Part shown: positions 27,341 to 37,599 of the stretch, piece by piece
How positions within the stretch are numbered: position 1 is the stretch's first letter
Layout of the letters: the number at the start of each line of letters is the position of its first letter
From: Aureococcus anophagefferens
Taxonomy: Eukaryota; Sar; Pelagophyceae; Pelagomonadales; Pelagomonadaceae
DNA length: 64,000 bases
Assembly (NCBI RefSeq): GCF_000186865.1
Contig: NW_008705561.1
Span: 1,357,500 to 1,421,499, forward strand
Direction of reading: 5' to 3'
Made by a program: the position numbers and the translations under genes
Notes under the pieces: generated by a model
What the model saw: the letters and a program-made list of their open reading frames with translations, nothing else
What the model was told of the DNA's origin: nothing
Databases searched by the model: none

Positions 27341-29634
27341 ATGCGGTTGCTCCTTGTTGTGGCGGCCTGCTCGGCGGTGGCGCTGGCGGACCCGGAGGCG
27401 GATCCGGCGGCGCGCCACCTGTTCAATGAAGAGCAGGCCGAGGAGGCCGTGCACCTCTTTCACGTCGACGGCGATGCCGCGGACCAGGACATCATGGTGC
27501 AGTCCGTGGCGGCGGACGCGGAGGCGGGCCGGTCCGTGGCGGCGGACGCGGAGGCGGGCCAGTCCGTGGCCGACGCGGCGCCGGAGGGCGAGGCGGCCGA
27601 ACCCGCGGCGGAGCGCGAAACCGCGATCGACGCCGAGCCCGCCGCGGACGGCGGGCCCGCCGCGGATGCGGAGCCCGCCGCGGACGGCGAACCCACAGTC
27701 GATGCCGAGCCCGCCGTCGACGGCGAGCCCACAGTCGACGCCAATCCCGCGGCGGAGGGCGAACCCGCCGTCGACGCCGAGCCCGCAACTGACGCCGAGC
27801 CCGCCGTCGACGCCGAACCCGCCGTCGACGCCGACGCGGCCGACGCGGAGCCCGCCGCGGAGCCCGCCGTCGACGCCGAGCCCGCGGCGGCGGCGGCGGG
27901 CGCCGTGGGCAGCGAGGCCGAGGCCGTCGCGGCGTTCCGCGCGGAGGTGGCGGCGTTCCTCGCGGCGCGGGGCCTCGCGCTGTCGCAGCCGCTCGGCGAG
28001 GCGGACCTGTCCGCGGCGACGCACGCCGCGGCCGCGGCGACGCTCGCGCGCGCGCACGACCGCGCGCCGGCGCTGCTCGGCGCGCTCCACGCGGAGTTCG
28101 AGAAGCTCACCGCGGAGAACGCGGCCGTCGTCGTCAAAGTGCTCGGCGAGACGGAGGCCGAGGTCGAGGCGACGTTCGACGAGGCGGCGCTCGGGTCCAT
28201 GACCGAGGACGAGCAGGTCGCGGCGCTCGTCGACGCGTGGCGCGCCAGGGCCGCGGGCGAGCTCCGGGGCGCGCTCGACGACGCGGCCGTCACGCGCGCG
28301 GCGGGCGAGTTCCGCGCGGCCGTGCGCTACCGCGCGCTGCGCGAGCGCGCCGAGTCCGAGGTCCGCGTCGCCGTCGGCGAGGTCGTCGGCGGGCTCATGC
28401 TCCCCGCGGCGGAGGATGCCATCGCCGCGATGCTCGCCGAGGCCGAGGCCGCGGGCGCCGCGGCCGCGCGCGCCGTCTTCGCCGAGGCGGGCGCGGACGG
28501 CGCCGTGTCCGCGGCGGCCAAGGCCGACGACCTGGCGAAAGCCGCCGTCGCCGAGGTCGCGGACTCCGTCCGGGGCAAGAACGCGCGCGCGGAGCGGGAC
28601 GTCGCGAACGCCGCGCTCTTCGACGCGCGGAGCGCGCTCCGCGCGTGCCTCGGCGCGCTGCCCGCGGCCGCCCGGGCCGGCGGGCCGACCCTCGGGAGCG
28701 CGAGCCGCGTCTGCGAGGTCGACGCGTCCCTCGACTGGCTCGAGCGCGAGNNNNNNNNNNNNNNNNNNNNNNNNNNNNNNNNNNNNNNNNNNNNNNNNNN
28801 NNNNNNNNNNNNNNNNNNNNNNNNNNNNNNNNNNNNNNNNNNNNNNNNNNNNNNNNNNNNNNNNNNNNNNNNNNNNNNNNNNNNNNNNNNNNNNNNNNNN
28901 NNNNNNNNNNNNNNNNNNNNNNNNNNNNNNNNNNNNNNNNNNNNNNNNNNNNNNNNNNNNNNNNNNNNNNNNNNNNNNNNNNNNNNNNNNNNNNNNNNNN
29001 NNNNNNNNNNNNNNNNNNNNNNNNNNNNNNNNNNNNCGCGCGGGTTGAACGGTCCGTCGCGGGCTGGGTCGCGGATCTGGAGCGGCGGAACGCGGCGCTC
29101 GTCGACGCGTGCCACGACGGCGCCCTCGCGGCCTTTGGCGACGCGGCCGACGCCCTCGCGGCGCGGCCCTACGACCCGGCGCTCTGGTCCTTTTCCCGCG
29201 CGCTGCCCGCGCCGGACTTCTCGGGGTGCGCGGGCGCGCCGACCGCGCGCGTCGCGGCCGCGGCGGCGCGGGCGCGCGAGAAGCTCGCCGCGGCGCGGGC
29301 CCGGGCGCGCGCCGCCGTCGAGGACGCCCACGCGACCTTTTTCTTCGGGTCGTCCACGGTCGCGGCCGCGAGCCTCTGCCTCTACAAGTGCGCGCTCTCG
29401 GCGGGCCGGTCGCTCGTCTTCCTCCTGCTCCTGGCGTCCCTCGCGGGCCTGGGCCGCTTCCGCCTCCTCGGCGAGGAGCTCGCGACGCCCTGGGGCTCGA
29501 GGAACGCGCAGCTCGCGCACGGCGCGCTCTTGGTCGCGGGGCTCCTCGTGAACCTCGCCGCGGGCTCGCGGAAGCGCCTCAAGTCCAGCCCGGGCTCCTT
29601 CCTCGGGAGGAAGGACGACGACCACATCCTCTAG
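27341..29634 (+). CDS. Large secreted/membrane protein with Ala-Glu-Pro repeats (gap inside)
   Basis: Starts at the ATG at 27341 with a signal peptide (MRLLLVVAACSAVALADPEA). Residues about 60-190 are degenerate repeats of VDAEPAVDGEP type; then comes a long Ala-rich helical region (AVAAFRAEVAAFLAARGLAL, ESEVRVAVGEVVGGLMLPAA). A 286-N gap falls at 28751-29036. After it, a different frame continues with helices and two hydrophobic segments, TVAAASLCLYKCALSAGRSL then VFLLLLASLAGLG, and LAHGALLVAGLLVNLAAG, ending in a basic tail SPGSFLGRKDDDHIL. The frame change means the gap hides an intron or is mis-sized. Topology suggests a luminal domain anchored near its C-terminus. No family recognised. 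Confidence 0.6.
28751..29036. other. Assembly gap (286 N)
   Basis: Undetermined bases within the coding region of the large membrane protein. The reading frames on the two sides differ by one, so the stated length cannot be taken as exact if there is no intron. Confidence 0.99.
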
Positions 29635-29806
29635 CGGGGAGTTTAAGGGTGCCAATTTTCAAGGCCAGGTTCGTCCGCGCCGGGACGCCGTCCGGGCGCA
29701 TGGCCGGTTTGCGCCGCCAAGACGTTTTCGGCGACGGCCTTGTGGACACATTTCTCGCACTTACGGCTCCTGGGAGGAGACCAAGCGCTTGCGAAGAGGT
29801 GAGAGG

Positions 29807-30793
29807 ATGCGTGACCGCTTCGTCGTGATCGCGGCCTTGGCGGCCGCCTACGACCGCGAATCGTGCACGAGGCCCGGGCGGTACGTGACGAACATCGGCG
29901 GCGCGATGGTGCAACAGTTCGACGGCCCGTCGTTCTTCACCTACGACGGCGCGTGGCGCACTCGCCACAACGACACGGGGTCTCGCGACGAGCTTCGTCG
30001 CAGCGAGGCCTACGCCTGGACCGTCGAGCCGCCATGCGAAATCCGTTTCGGCCTTGATTACGTGGCGACTGTGATTGAGAAGCTCGAGCGCCGGGCCGGG
30101 CGGAGGCCGAAGATCGTCTTAGTCGGCGACTCCATCACCGCCAGGCAAAAGATCTTGAGAAAGCAAGCGATAGGCGCGCACTTCGAGAGCGTGCGAGCGG
30201 ACAAGCTCAAGGAGACGATACCCCGCAACCGGGAGGAGCCGAAATTCTCGCGCGAGGCCTGGATCCGCGATCGCGCCTGCCCGGCGGACGCGTTATTTGT
30301 GAATACCGGTGCCCACTTTCACGACGTGGGCGCATTCGAGGACGCGTTCGCCTCATTCCTCCGTGCCTTCGACGCGTTGTGCCCGACGAAGCCCCCGGTC
30401 GTGTTCCGAACGACGCCTGAGGGCAACCCCGGGTGCAACTCGAGGATGCGCGTTCGCACGGAGCGCGAATGGGAGGAGCAGGTCTGGTCCGTCATCAACG
30501 GCTCCCGGGTAGCCCCCGCCGATGGGCCGCCCTTCCAGACGTCATGGTCGTGGGACTTGTTTCAGAAGTTCAACGCCGCCGCCTATCGCATCGCCGCGGC
30601 CTACGACTGGGTCCACATCGCGGACGTCGTGCCCTTGGCGCGCCTCCACCCGGCGGCCACAGTGTCCATGGGGACAACGCGCGAGGGCAGCCAAGATTGC
30701 CTCCACGGGAACCCCGCGGTTCCATGGTACAACATCCTCTCGCTCAACGTCCTCGAGGCCGTCCTCGACGCCGCGCCGCGCGGCTCCTCGTGA
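29807..30793 (+). CDS. PC-esterase / TBL-like SGNH acyl hydrolase-transferase
   Basis: 328 residues from the ATG at 29807, single exon. The SGNH block I is KIVLVGDSITARQ (nucleophile Ser in GDS). A central NTGAHFHDVGAFEDAF follows, and near the C-terminus GSQDCLHGNPAVPWYNILSL supplies the Asp-x-x-His pair. GDS plus DCLH is the layout of the PC-esterase/trichome-birefringence-like/CAS1D1-type family, which O-acetylates glycans. A short hydrophobic start (FVVIAALAAAY) may be a weak signal peptide. The stop codon and 3' flank come from a duplicated piece of the upstream gene's end. Codon bias is milder than in neighbours, hinting at a separate history. Confidence 0.65.
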   Translation: MRDRFVVIAALAAAYDRESCTRPGRYVTNIGGAMVQQFDGPSFFTYDGAWRTRHNDTGSRDELRRSEAYAWTVEPPCEIRFGLDYVATVIEKLERRAGRRPKIVLVGDSITARQKILRKQAIGAHFESVRADKLKETIPRNREEPKFSREAWIRDRACPADALFVNTGAHFHDVGAFEDAFASFLRAFDALCPTKPPVVFRTTPEGNPGCNSRMRVRTEREWEEQVWSVINGSRVAPADGPPFQTSWSWDLFQKFNAAAYRIAAAYDWVHIADVVPLARLHPAATVSMGTTREGSQDCLHGNPAVPWYNILSLNVLEAVLDAAPRGSS

Positions 30794-30830
30794 ACCTCGC
30801 CATCCTCTAGCGGGGAGTTTAAGGGTGCCA
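30782..30830. repeat. Collapsed copy of the upstream gene's 3' end
   Basis: 30782-30801 equals 29540-29559 (GGCTCCTCGTGAACCTCGCC), and 30802-30830 equals 29626-29654 (ATCCTCTAGCGGGGAG...). The 66 bp between the two blocks are absent from the second copy. The repeats therefore bracket the PC-esterase gene, and its own TGA stop lies inside the first block. Confidence 0.85.
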
Positions 30831-30935
30831 TTTTCCTTTCGTGACGCATGCGGCAAAGCCGCGCGCGCCGGAGAGGCTCCGCGGGCCAGCCGCCGGCGTC
30901 GGCCAGGCTGCTTCGGCGACTTCGGCAGGGACTTC

Positions 30936-30990
30936 GGTCTCGTCAAGGGGATCTTCAAGTATCGATACTTGAAGATCCCCTCGGTCTCGT
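30936..30990. mobile_element. 36-bp perfect palindrome flanked by 8-bp direct repeats
   Basis: 30946-30981 is a perfect 36-bp palindrome whose half-site is AGGGGATCTTCAAGTATC. It is flanked by GGTCTCGT at 30936-30943 and 30983-30990. Two TIRs back to back with an 8-bp target duplication suggest an internally deleted transposon of the same 8-bp-duplicating kind as the introners. It lies 38 bp upstream of the homoserine acetyltransferase ATG. Confidence 0.7.
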
Positions 30991-31028
30991 GCTCATCACT
31001 GGATGCCAGAGGTCCAGAAGCTGCCGCG

Positions 31029-32372
31029 ATGGCCGCGGCAAATGGTGTTGCAATGGGCGCAATGCGTAGATTTTCAGCCGCGCGAGCGCTGGCGCCGCGC
31101 GCAGCCACAGCACGCGCACTCGTGCCAACGTCGACGCGCTGCGTAACGTCGCGCGCGGCCGCCGCGCGCGCCGTAACGTCGCGCACAACGCACCGGTGGC
31201 GCCGCGCGCCGTGCCGGCCGCTCTCCGCGGGTCTGAAGGCCGCGGCGGACGACGAGGGCGGCGGCCTCGCCGACGAGTACAGCGGGACCATGGACGGCTC
31301 CAGCGGCGAGCTGCACGTCGTCGAGTCCTTCGAGCTCGAGAGCGGCCGCGTGCTCCGGGACGTCGGCGTCAAGTACAAGACGTGGGGCGCGCTCAACGCG
31401 GCGCGGGACAACGTGCTCGTCGTCTGCCACGCGCTCACGGGCAGCCACGAGCTCGAGCTCTGGTGGGGCGACCTGCTCGGGCCCGGCAAAGCGTTCGACA
31501 CGGACCGGTACTTTGTGGTCTGCGTGAACACGCTCGGCTCGCCCTACGGGTCCTGCTCGCCCCTGACGCCCGACGGCGACGCGGCCGACGGGTCGGCCTA
31601 CGGCGCCCGCTTCCCCCACGACGCGACGATCCGCGACGCCGTCGGCCTCCAGGCGCTCGTCCTAAAGGACGCGATCGGCGTCGGCCGCGTCGCGTGCGCC
31701 GTCGGCGGGTCCATGGGCGGCATGCTCGCCCTCGAGCTCTGCTACCAGACCGACGTGCCCGTCGAGTCCGCCGTGCTCCTGGCGACGAACGGCCGCCACG
31801 GCGCGTGGCAGATCGCCATCTCCGCGCTCCAGCGACAGGCCGTGTTCTCGGACCCGAAGTACGCGGGCGGCGACTACGGCGACGACCCGCCGGTGCGCGG
31901 CCTCTCCGTCGCGCGGCAGATCGCCATGGTGTCCTACCGCACGCACAACGCCTACGAGACCAAGTTCGGCCGCGAGTCCGAGGCCGGCGCGCGCGAGGGC
32001 GGGCCGCGGCTCTTCGACGTCGAGTCCTACCTCTCCTACCAGGGCGCCAAGTTCATCCAGCGCAGCTTCGACGCCAACTGCTACGTGGCGCTGACGCGCC
32101 TCATGGACTCGCACGACGTCGCGCGCGGCCGGGGCAAGTACCCGCACGTGCTCCGAGACGTCGCGCAGCCGACGCTCGTGCTCGGCATCTCGTCGGACGT
32201 CCTCTACCCGCTCCACGAGCAGCAGGAGCTCGCCATCCACCTCGCGAACTGCCGCGGCTTCCACGCCATCGACTCCGACGAGGGCCACGACGGCTTCCTC
32301 CTCGAGCAGGACGCGGTCACGCGCCACGTGACCGCCTTCCTCAAGGAGACGTTCCCGGAGAAGTATGATTAA
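31029..32372 (+). CDS. metX: Homoserine O-acetyltransferase
   Basis: 447 residues; alpha/beta hydrolase that acetylates L-homoserine with acetyl-CoA in methionine synthesis. An Ala/Arg/Ser-rich leader of about 65 residues suggests organelle import. The core has VCHALTGSHELELWWGDLLG, the oxyanion region VVCVNTLGSPYGSCSPLTPD, the nucleophile elbow AVGGSMGGMLALE, the cap segment SYLSYQGAKFIQRSFDANCY, the catalytic Asp in GISSDVLYPL and His in DEGHDGFLLE. All three triad residues are present. Start is the first ATG after the palindromic element. Animals lack this enzyme, so it fits an autotroph. Confidence 0.9.
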   Translation: MAAANGVAMGAMRRFSAARALAPRAATARALVPTSTRCVTSRAAAARAVTSRTTHRWRRAPCRPLSAGLKAAADDEGGGLADEYSGTMDGSSGELHVVESFELESGRVLRDVGVKYKTWGALNAARDNVLVVCHALTGSHELELWWGDLLGPGKAFDTDRYFVVCVNTLGSPYGSCSPLTPDGDAADGSAYGARFPHDATIRDAVGLQALVLKDAIGVGRVACAVGGSMGGMLALELCYQTDVPVESAVLLATNGRHGAWQIAISALQRQAVFSDPKYAGGDYGDDPPVRGLSVARQIAMVSYRTHNAYETKFGRESEAGAREGGPRLFDVESYLSYQGAKFIQRSFDANCYVALTRLMDSHDVARGRGKYPHVLRDVAQPTLVLGISSDVLYPLHEQQELAIHLANCRGFHAIDSDEGHDGFLLEQDAVTRHVTAFLKETFPEKYD

Positions 32373-32558
32373 GTACGCACCCCTAGCCGCCGCGCCGCTC
32401 GAGGCGCCGCTCCGCGGCGTTCGTGACCTTGAGCGCGCGCTCCGTCGGGCGGGGCGGCGTCGCGTTCGCGAAGCTGATCGTCGCGAGCGGGAGCTGCTTC
32501 GTGACGTATACCCGTCGTCGCGGCGGCCGTCGGCTTCGGCACGAATTACGTGGGTGTG

Positions 32559-35500
32559 CTAGGCGCCGCCGCTCTTCTTGCGCTTGAGCCTCGGCTCCGA
32601 GACGGTCGCCGGGAGGGCCTCCTCGACGCCCTTCATCGGGCTCGAGCCCAACGCGCCGTCGAGGATGGACCGCCGCTCGCCCGTCGGCGAGGCGGGCGCC
32701 GCGGGCGCGGGCGCCGCGGGCGCGGGCGCCGCGGGCGCGGGCGCCGTGGGCGCGGCCCGGGGGTCGAAGGTGATGGTGGCGCAGAGGTGGTCCGCGAGCA
32801 AGGCGCGGAGCTGGCGCTCGCCCTTGCCGTCGCGGTCGATGCCCGCGTCCTCGAGCGCCGTCTCGAAGTCGGGGCCGTCCATGGCCCGCACCGTGGCCTC
32901 GGCCCGCTCGTTGGCGTCGTGCGCGAGCTGCGCGGCGTGGCCCGCGAGGCTCGCGAAATCGTTCGCGGTCATGGGCTGCTCGAGGTCGAAGGTCGTCGTC
33001 GAGGCGCCGACGACGCGCAGGTAGTCCAGGCTGAACTGTTCTGCACAGACGAGCTTGCTCTTGGGGTCCGTGTTTGTTCGCGCGCACGCCTCGAGCACCA
33101 GGTCCTTGGTCGAGTACGCCGCGAACGCCACCGCGATGTCGCGCGGTGCGGCGGGTGCGGCGGGCGCCGCGGGCGCGGCCCGGCGGCGCTGGAGCTCGCC
33201 CTCGGCCGCGCGGCCGCGCGAGATGAGCCGTTCGAGCTCGGCGTCGGCCATGTCCTCGAGGTCCCGGTCGGGCGCCGTCGGCGCGCCGGCGAGGTCGTCG
33301 TCGTCGTCGTCGCGCGGGACCGGCGCCGGCAGGACTCGCGCCGGCTCGTAGAGGCGCGCGTCGGGCAGAGATCCTTCGTCCGCCTTGTCGGCCGCGACCA
33401 AGGCCGCGACCGCCTCGCGCCAGAACGGCCCGGACAGCGGCCGGCCTTCCTTGGGATTCTCGAGGAAGGCGCGCTCCTCGTCGGGCGTGCGCCGCGACTT
33501 GCGCTCCATGGCGAGGAAGGCGTGCGCGGCGACGTAGGCCGCGTGCTCGTCGTCGGACGGCGGCTTCTCGGCGTCGGCGACGGCGACGGCCGGGTCGCGC
33601 CGTTCGTCGAACGGCGCGGCTTTCGCCAGGGGCGCCATGCGGTACAGGCCCGGCGGGACGTGCGCGGCGCCCGCGGCCGCCAAGTTCGAGACGGACCGCG
33701 CGCACGTGAAGCGCACGAGCTCGGCGAGCTGGCCCCCGAAGTCCGGCTTCGTCGTGTCCGCGGTCTTGTACTTGTCCGGGTTGGACTCGTCGCCGAGGTC
33801 CCCCGTCGCGACGGCCTTGATGGCGAACTTGATGGGGTTGTGGGCCCACGCCTTGCGCAGGCCCGCCGCGCCGCCGCCGAAGCCCTCGGCCGCGACGCGG
33901 ATCTCGACGAGCTGCGCCGCCGTGTCGAGGATGTTGCGCGTGTGGAACGGATTCGTCTCGTGGCGGCCTGTCCCGTACGGGCCGAACTGCATGGTGCCGT
34001 CGACGAAGGTCTGGTTGACCTTGAGCGAGCCGCCCTCGCGCCGCGCGACCATCATCGCCTTCTTGCGCCGGTCCCGTCCGGACTTGCCCTCGAAGCAGAA
34101 CTCGCGGAATAAGCCGAGGTCGCCCCCCGGCTTCGCCTTGAGCACGAAGTCGAACGAGCCCGCGTCGCCGCGCGCCTCGACCGAAACCGGCGCGCGCGCC
34201 ATGTTGACGTCGAGGAAGCCTTTGACGAGCACGTTGAACGTGGCGAGCTCGACGGCCTCGACGGTCTGCGCGAGGGTAAAGTTCTCCTCGAGGAAGGCCG
34301 GGACCAGCAGCTCCACCGCGCGCATGTTGTAGACGCGGAACGCGCGGTACGCGTCGCCGACGCCGAGCAGCGCCGCCGCGAAGCCCGCGCCGATGGAGTA
34401 GGTCTCGAGGTCGACGCCGGCGTCGCCGCGCGCCGTGCGCTCGACGTCGCCCGTCCCGTGGTCGTAGGCCTTGGTGGCGGCGGCGTCGTCGTAGCGGTAC
34501 GCGTAGAACGCGCGCTGGTCCTCGTCGAGCTCCGCAATCGTACACTCAATGTCGAGGTAGATGATGCCGGGCGCGCCGTCGAGGCCGTGGCCGACGGCGA
34601 CGTGGGCCCGGATGCCCTGGCGCGGGCCGGGCTGGTTCTCGATCGTGACGAACGGCTGCGCGATGACGTAGCGGACCTTCGACTTGACGCAGACGCCGAA
34701 GTCGCGGACGAGGGGGTCCTCGCGCACGACGCCGCCCTTCCGAGAGAGCGTGGAGATGTTGCCGTCGTAGAGCTGGATCTCGTTGGGAAATCTCGTCTGC
34801 CGCATGAAGTACGCCACGCCGCCGGCCGACCCTTGGCTCACCTTGCCGTGGCCCACGTGGATCATCAGGCAGGGGCCTGTGTGGAAATCAACCGGACGTC
34901 GGGGCCAAACTTTGAAACTCTCGAGCTCGGTCAAATCGAAGTCGATTTGGCTGATTTTTGGACGGATCGATTGCTCTCGCCGAGTTCTCGAAGTGCGACC
35001 GAAGAATCTGGTCCGAACCGTTCGATGAAGCTCACGTTGAAGTCGGGTTGAAGATTCGGGTTCCACGCCGACAGGCGCTCGCGCCGTCGTCGAGGGCGAA
35101 CTCCTTGAGGTAGCGCCAGCTCGGCAGGTCGCTGAGCTCCTTGAGGAAGTCGGCCTCGGGGCCCACGAGGATGTCGCCGGCGCCGTTGGACGCCCAGGGC
35201 TCGGGGAGCTGGTAGAACTTTCGATCGGGGTCGCGGCGGAGCGCCGCGGGCAGCGACTCGCGCCACAGGACCACCGGGATCGCGGGGGGGCACCCCTCGA
35301 CGTAGTCGCCGTAGGTGTAGCAGGAGAAGGAACTCCGCGTCAGGTCCTCGGCCTCGTGGCCGAAGTCCTCGATCTTCGACCCGTCGAAGCGCCGGATCTC
35401 GCAGAACGCGCCGCCGGCGTCGAGGACCTCGACGTTCCACCTACGATGCACGACGATTTTCGTTGTTGTTCCGGCGAAAATCTCTCGAAAGTCGTCGCGG

Positions 35501-36055
35501 CCGAGAGGGCGCTGGCGTCGACGCGTGCTCCTCGCGCTCCTTCTCCACGGCCGCGACGCAGCCCGCGCAGCTCCCGCAGTACCGAATCGCGTCCCGCGTG
35601 AAGAGCGCGGCGACGGGGTGGAGCTTGTCGGCGCCGAGCGCGAACCACTCGCGCTTGAGGTCCTTGAGGCAGTTGGCGAGTAGCATTTTCTTGCCCCCCC
35701 CCCGGCCACCCGTCACGAGGGGGTAGTAGAACTTGATGGCCTCGGCGAAATCGAGCCGGGTCCCGGCCTTGTGGTGCTCCTTGAGCCGCTCCAGAATGCT
35801 CTTCTTGAGCGCCTCCAGCCCATCAGCCGTGCGGAGGTCCATGGTCTTCGCGTCGGCGGCGTCGCGCTCGGCCTTGCGCTGCTCGCGCGCCTCCTTGGAT
35901 CCGTCCATGCATCCTCGCGCGTCCGCGTCGCCGAAAACATTCTCGCCCGTGTAGCTCGGCGTCGCGCTCGCGGCGCGCCGCGGCCGCCCGGGGCGGCCGC
36001 CGCCTTCCTCGCGGCCGCCGCCGCCGCGCTCCGCGTCGCGGCCGCGGTCGGCCAT
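32559..36055 (-). CDS. Large protein of unknown family, two introners
   Basis: Proposed exons 36055-35523, 35440-35073 and 34876-32559 encode 1,072 residues in one frame. The N-terminus is Gly/Arg-rich; exon 1 then has ALKKSILERLKEHHKAGTRL and a short Cys pair (RYCGSCAGC). Exon 2 carries FCEIRRFDGSKIEDFGHEAE. Exon 3 begins with a regular, conserved-looking region (VAYFMRQTRFPNEIQLYDGN, GIIYLDIECTIAELDEDQRA, YSIGAGFAAALLGVGDAYRA) and ends in low complexity: a PAAPA minisatellite and a basic tail LKRKKSGGA that could be a nuclear signal. I cannot name a family. Both introns are transposon-like, so the reading across them rests on frame and on the duplication-like flanks. Confidence 0.6.
34877..35072 (-). 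mobile_element. Introner, ~196 bp (family 1, antisense) in unknown gene
   Basis: On the minus strand the intron runs GTCGGCGTGGAACCC...GATTTCCACACAG. It shares TCAACCCGACTTCAACGTGA and the family core with the copies at 15007, 25354 and 61938. The duplication is decayed: GCGCCTGTC versus GCCCCTGCC (7 of 9). Splicing joins ...DDGASAC to PCLMIHVG in frame. Confidence 0.85.
35441..35522 (-). mobile_element. Short introner-like element, 82 nt (family 2) in unknown gene
   Basis: Minus-strand intron GTCGACGCCAGCGCCC...CATCGTAG. After the donor-side flank it begins CAGCG and contains GCGACGACTTTCGAGAGATT, like the element at 4991. It has a near-palindromic centre and ends TCGTAG. The duplication is weak. 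Splicing joins EKEREEHA to WNVEVLDAG in frame. Confidence 0.75.
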
Positions 36056-36513
36056 GGCTGCTTGATGTGCTTGCTGCTGATGAACTGCTTGATGTGCTGC
36101 TTGTTGCCTGCGGGGCAGGTGAGTTTTGCGCGCCCGGGGCGCGACGCGGCGGCCCCCGGAGGAGCGCGCGAAGGTCTGGGGGCGGTCGTGGGGGCGCGCG
36201 GCGTCGGACGCGGCGCTGCGCCGACGGCGAGGTCGATGTGCTCTCGATCGATCGCGAGCCCGAGATCCTTGTGGCGATTGTGGCGGGCCTCTGGGCGTCT
36301 GTCCCGGCCGGCTCGACGACGCAGCCCGGCCGCATGATGACGAAGAGCGGCACGGCCGTCGCCGCCGCCGCGTCCACCTTCCGCGGGGGTTTTAGGGCGA
36401 CAAGCGCCATGACAACGCGCTGGCTGCGACGACGCGCGTCGACGATTGGCTTCGGCATTGCCGGGTAAACGCAGTCCATCGACATGGAAGTGCAAACAAT
36501 GTGTAAATCCAAA

Positions 36514-36540
36514 CGAGGGATCTCGCCTCGAGATCCCTCG
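36514..36540. repeat. 12-bp-stem hairpin
   Basis: CGAGGGATCTCG (36514-36525), loop CCT, then CGAGATCCCTCG (36529-36540): a perfect inverted repeat in otherwise non-coding, AT-richer DNA. Could be a transcript terminator-like structure or a transposon remnant. Confidence 0.7.
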
Positions 36541-36929
36541 AGGCCATGAACACATAATACACATTCGACCATCACAGCTTGCAGAGTCGGGCTTCCTGTA
36601 CGCCGTGCGCGTGCGGAGCTCCGCGTCCGCCCAGCCAATCGCTTCGCGCGCGCGAGAAGATCGATTGGCGGAGCGCGAACCCGACCGCTCGGCGGCTGCT
36701 GCTGGTTGGGGCTGCCAATCGTCGGCTGCCCGGCGGGCGAAAAAAGGGACGTCTGGCGGCGTCCACGGACAACTTCGCCGCGGCGGCTCCCGCAACGCTC
36801 TGGCGCGCCGTGGCCAGCACGCGTGCTGCCGGTTCGTCGTCGATCCCCGCGCGCTAGGCCGGCGGCGCCGCGCCCGCGGACGTGCTCACGCACTCCTAGC
36901 TCGTCCACGAGCCAGCCCCTCGACGACGC

Positions 36930-37170
36930 GTGCGGTCCGTCTTCTTCCTCCAGGGGCGCGACGACGAGACGGGCGACGGCACCGACGACGTCTGCGACAA
37001 ACTCTACCGCGCCTACAAGTACACATGGCTCCAGACGACGCGCAGCATGGCCAAGTGCCCCTACGCCGCGTCCTTCAAGAGCCCCATCCTCCTCAAACAC
37101 GAGCCCGACTGCGCCCTCATCGACGTCGACGAGCTCGACGAAGAGGACGGGTCGACTACGAGTCGCCGAG
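36930..37170 (+). pseudogene. Possible exon fragment, unknown
   Basis: About 80 residues with protein-like composition (FFLQGRDDETGDGTDDVCDK, LYRAYKYTWLQTTRSMAKCP) ending in DVDELDEED, after which the frame turns into unlikely sequence. No start codon context and no flanking exons found. Probably a relic. Confidence 0.3.
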
Positions 37171-37299
37171 GAGCTGGCTCGTGTGGTCGCGTCGGGCCAT
37201 GTTCCATTAAACCAGCAAATATGCGGCAAAGAGGGGTCTCCTGGGCCCCGCTTTCGGGCCAAGGCATCTCCCGCAGGAGCCGAGTTTACAAACGGCGTG

Positions 37300-37599
37300 A
37301 TGAACTAGGGCGAACATGAATCTGAGGGCAGGCGCCGCAGCGCCGCCACGGATGCACCACGAGAAGTCGTAGCAGTAGTGGGGCCGGTGCTCGCGGTGCT
37401 CCACGCAGGCGACGTCGGAGTCCGCGCCGCCGAGGTCCAGGCGGTAGTAGCCCGTCGGGGCGTAGGGCTTGACGGTGTGGAGGCTCGTGCCGTGCTTTTC
37501 GATTTTGCGCGCGTCCGGGCGCCTCACCATCGACGCCTCCGCCGACCGCTCCGACGGCGACGGGATCGCGCGGCGATGCTTAACACGCCCACCTCGCAT
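37300..37599 (-). pseudogene. Possible exon fragment, unknown
   Basis: Minus-strand piece with APTGYYRLDLGGADSDVACV and HREHRPHYCYDFSWCIRGGA, reading more like protein than the overlapping frames. It lies on the opposite strand from the fragment at 36930, so an inversion is possible. No complete gene can be built. Confidence 0.3.

Noticed and set aside
34877..35072. Protein sequence ending ...TRIFNPTS or starting MTELE...FKVW
   Set aside because: The same peptides recur at several loci because they are read-through of introner DNA. Excision restores better proteins.
32559..36055. Endogenous giant-virus gene
   Set aside because: No capsid, packaging ATPase or polymerase motif is visible and the gene carries spliceable introners; nothing specific supports a viral origin.
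36067..36470. Gene on either strand around the 36 kb low-complexity stretch
   Set aside because: Frames are short, Arg/Ala-rich and conflict between strands; no start context, motif or splice partner.
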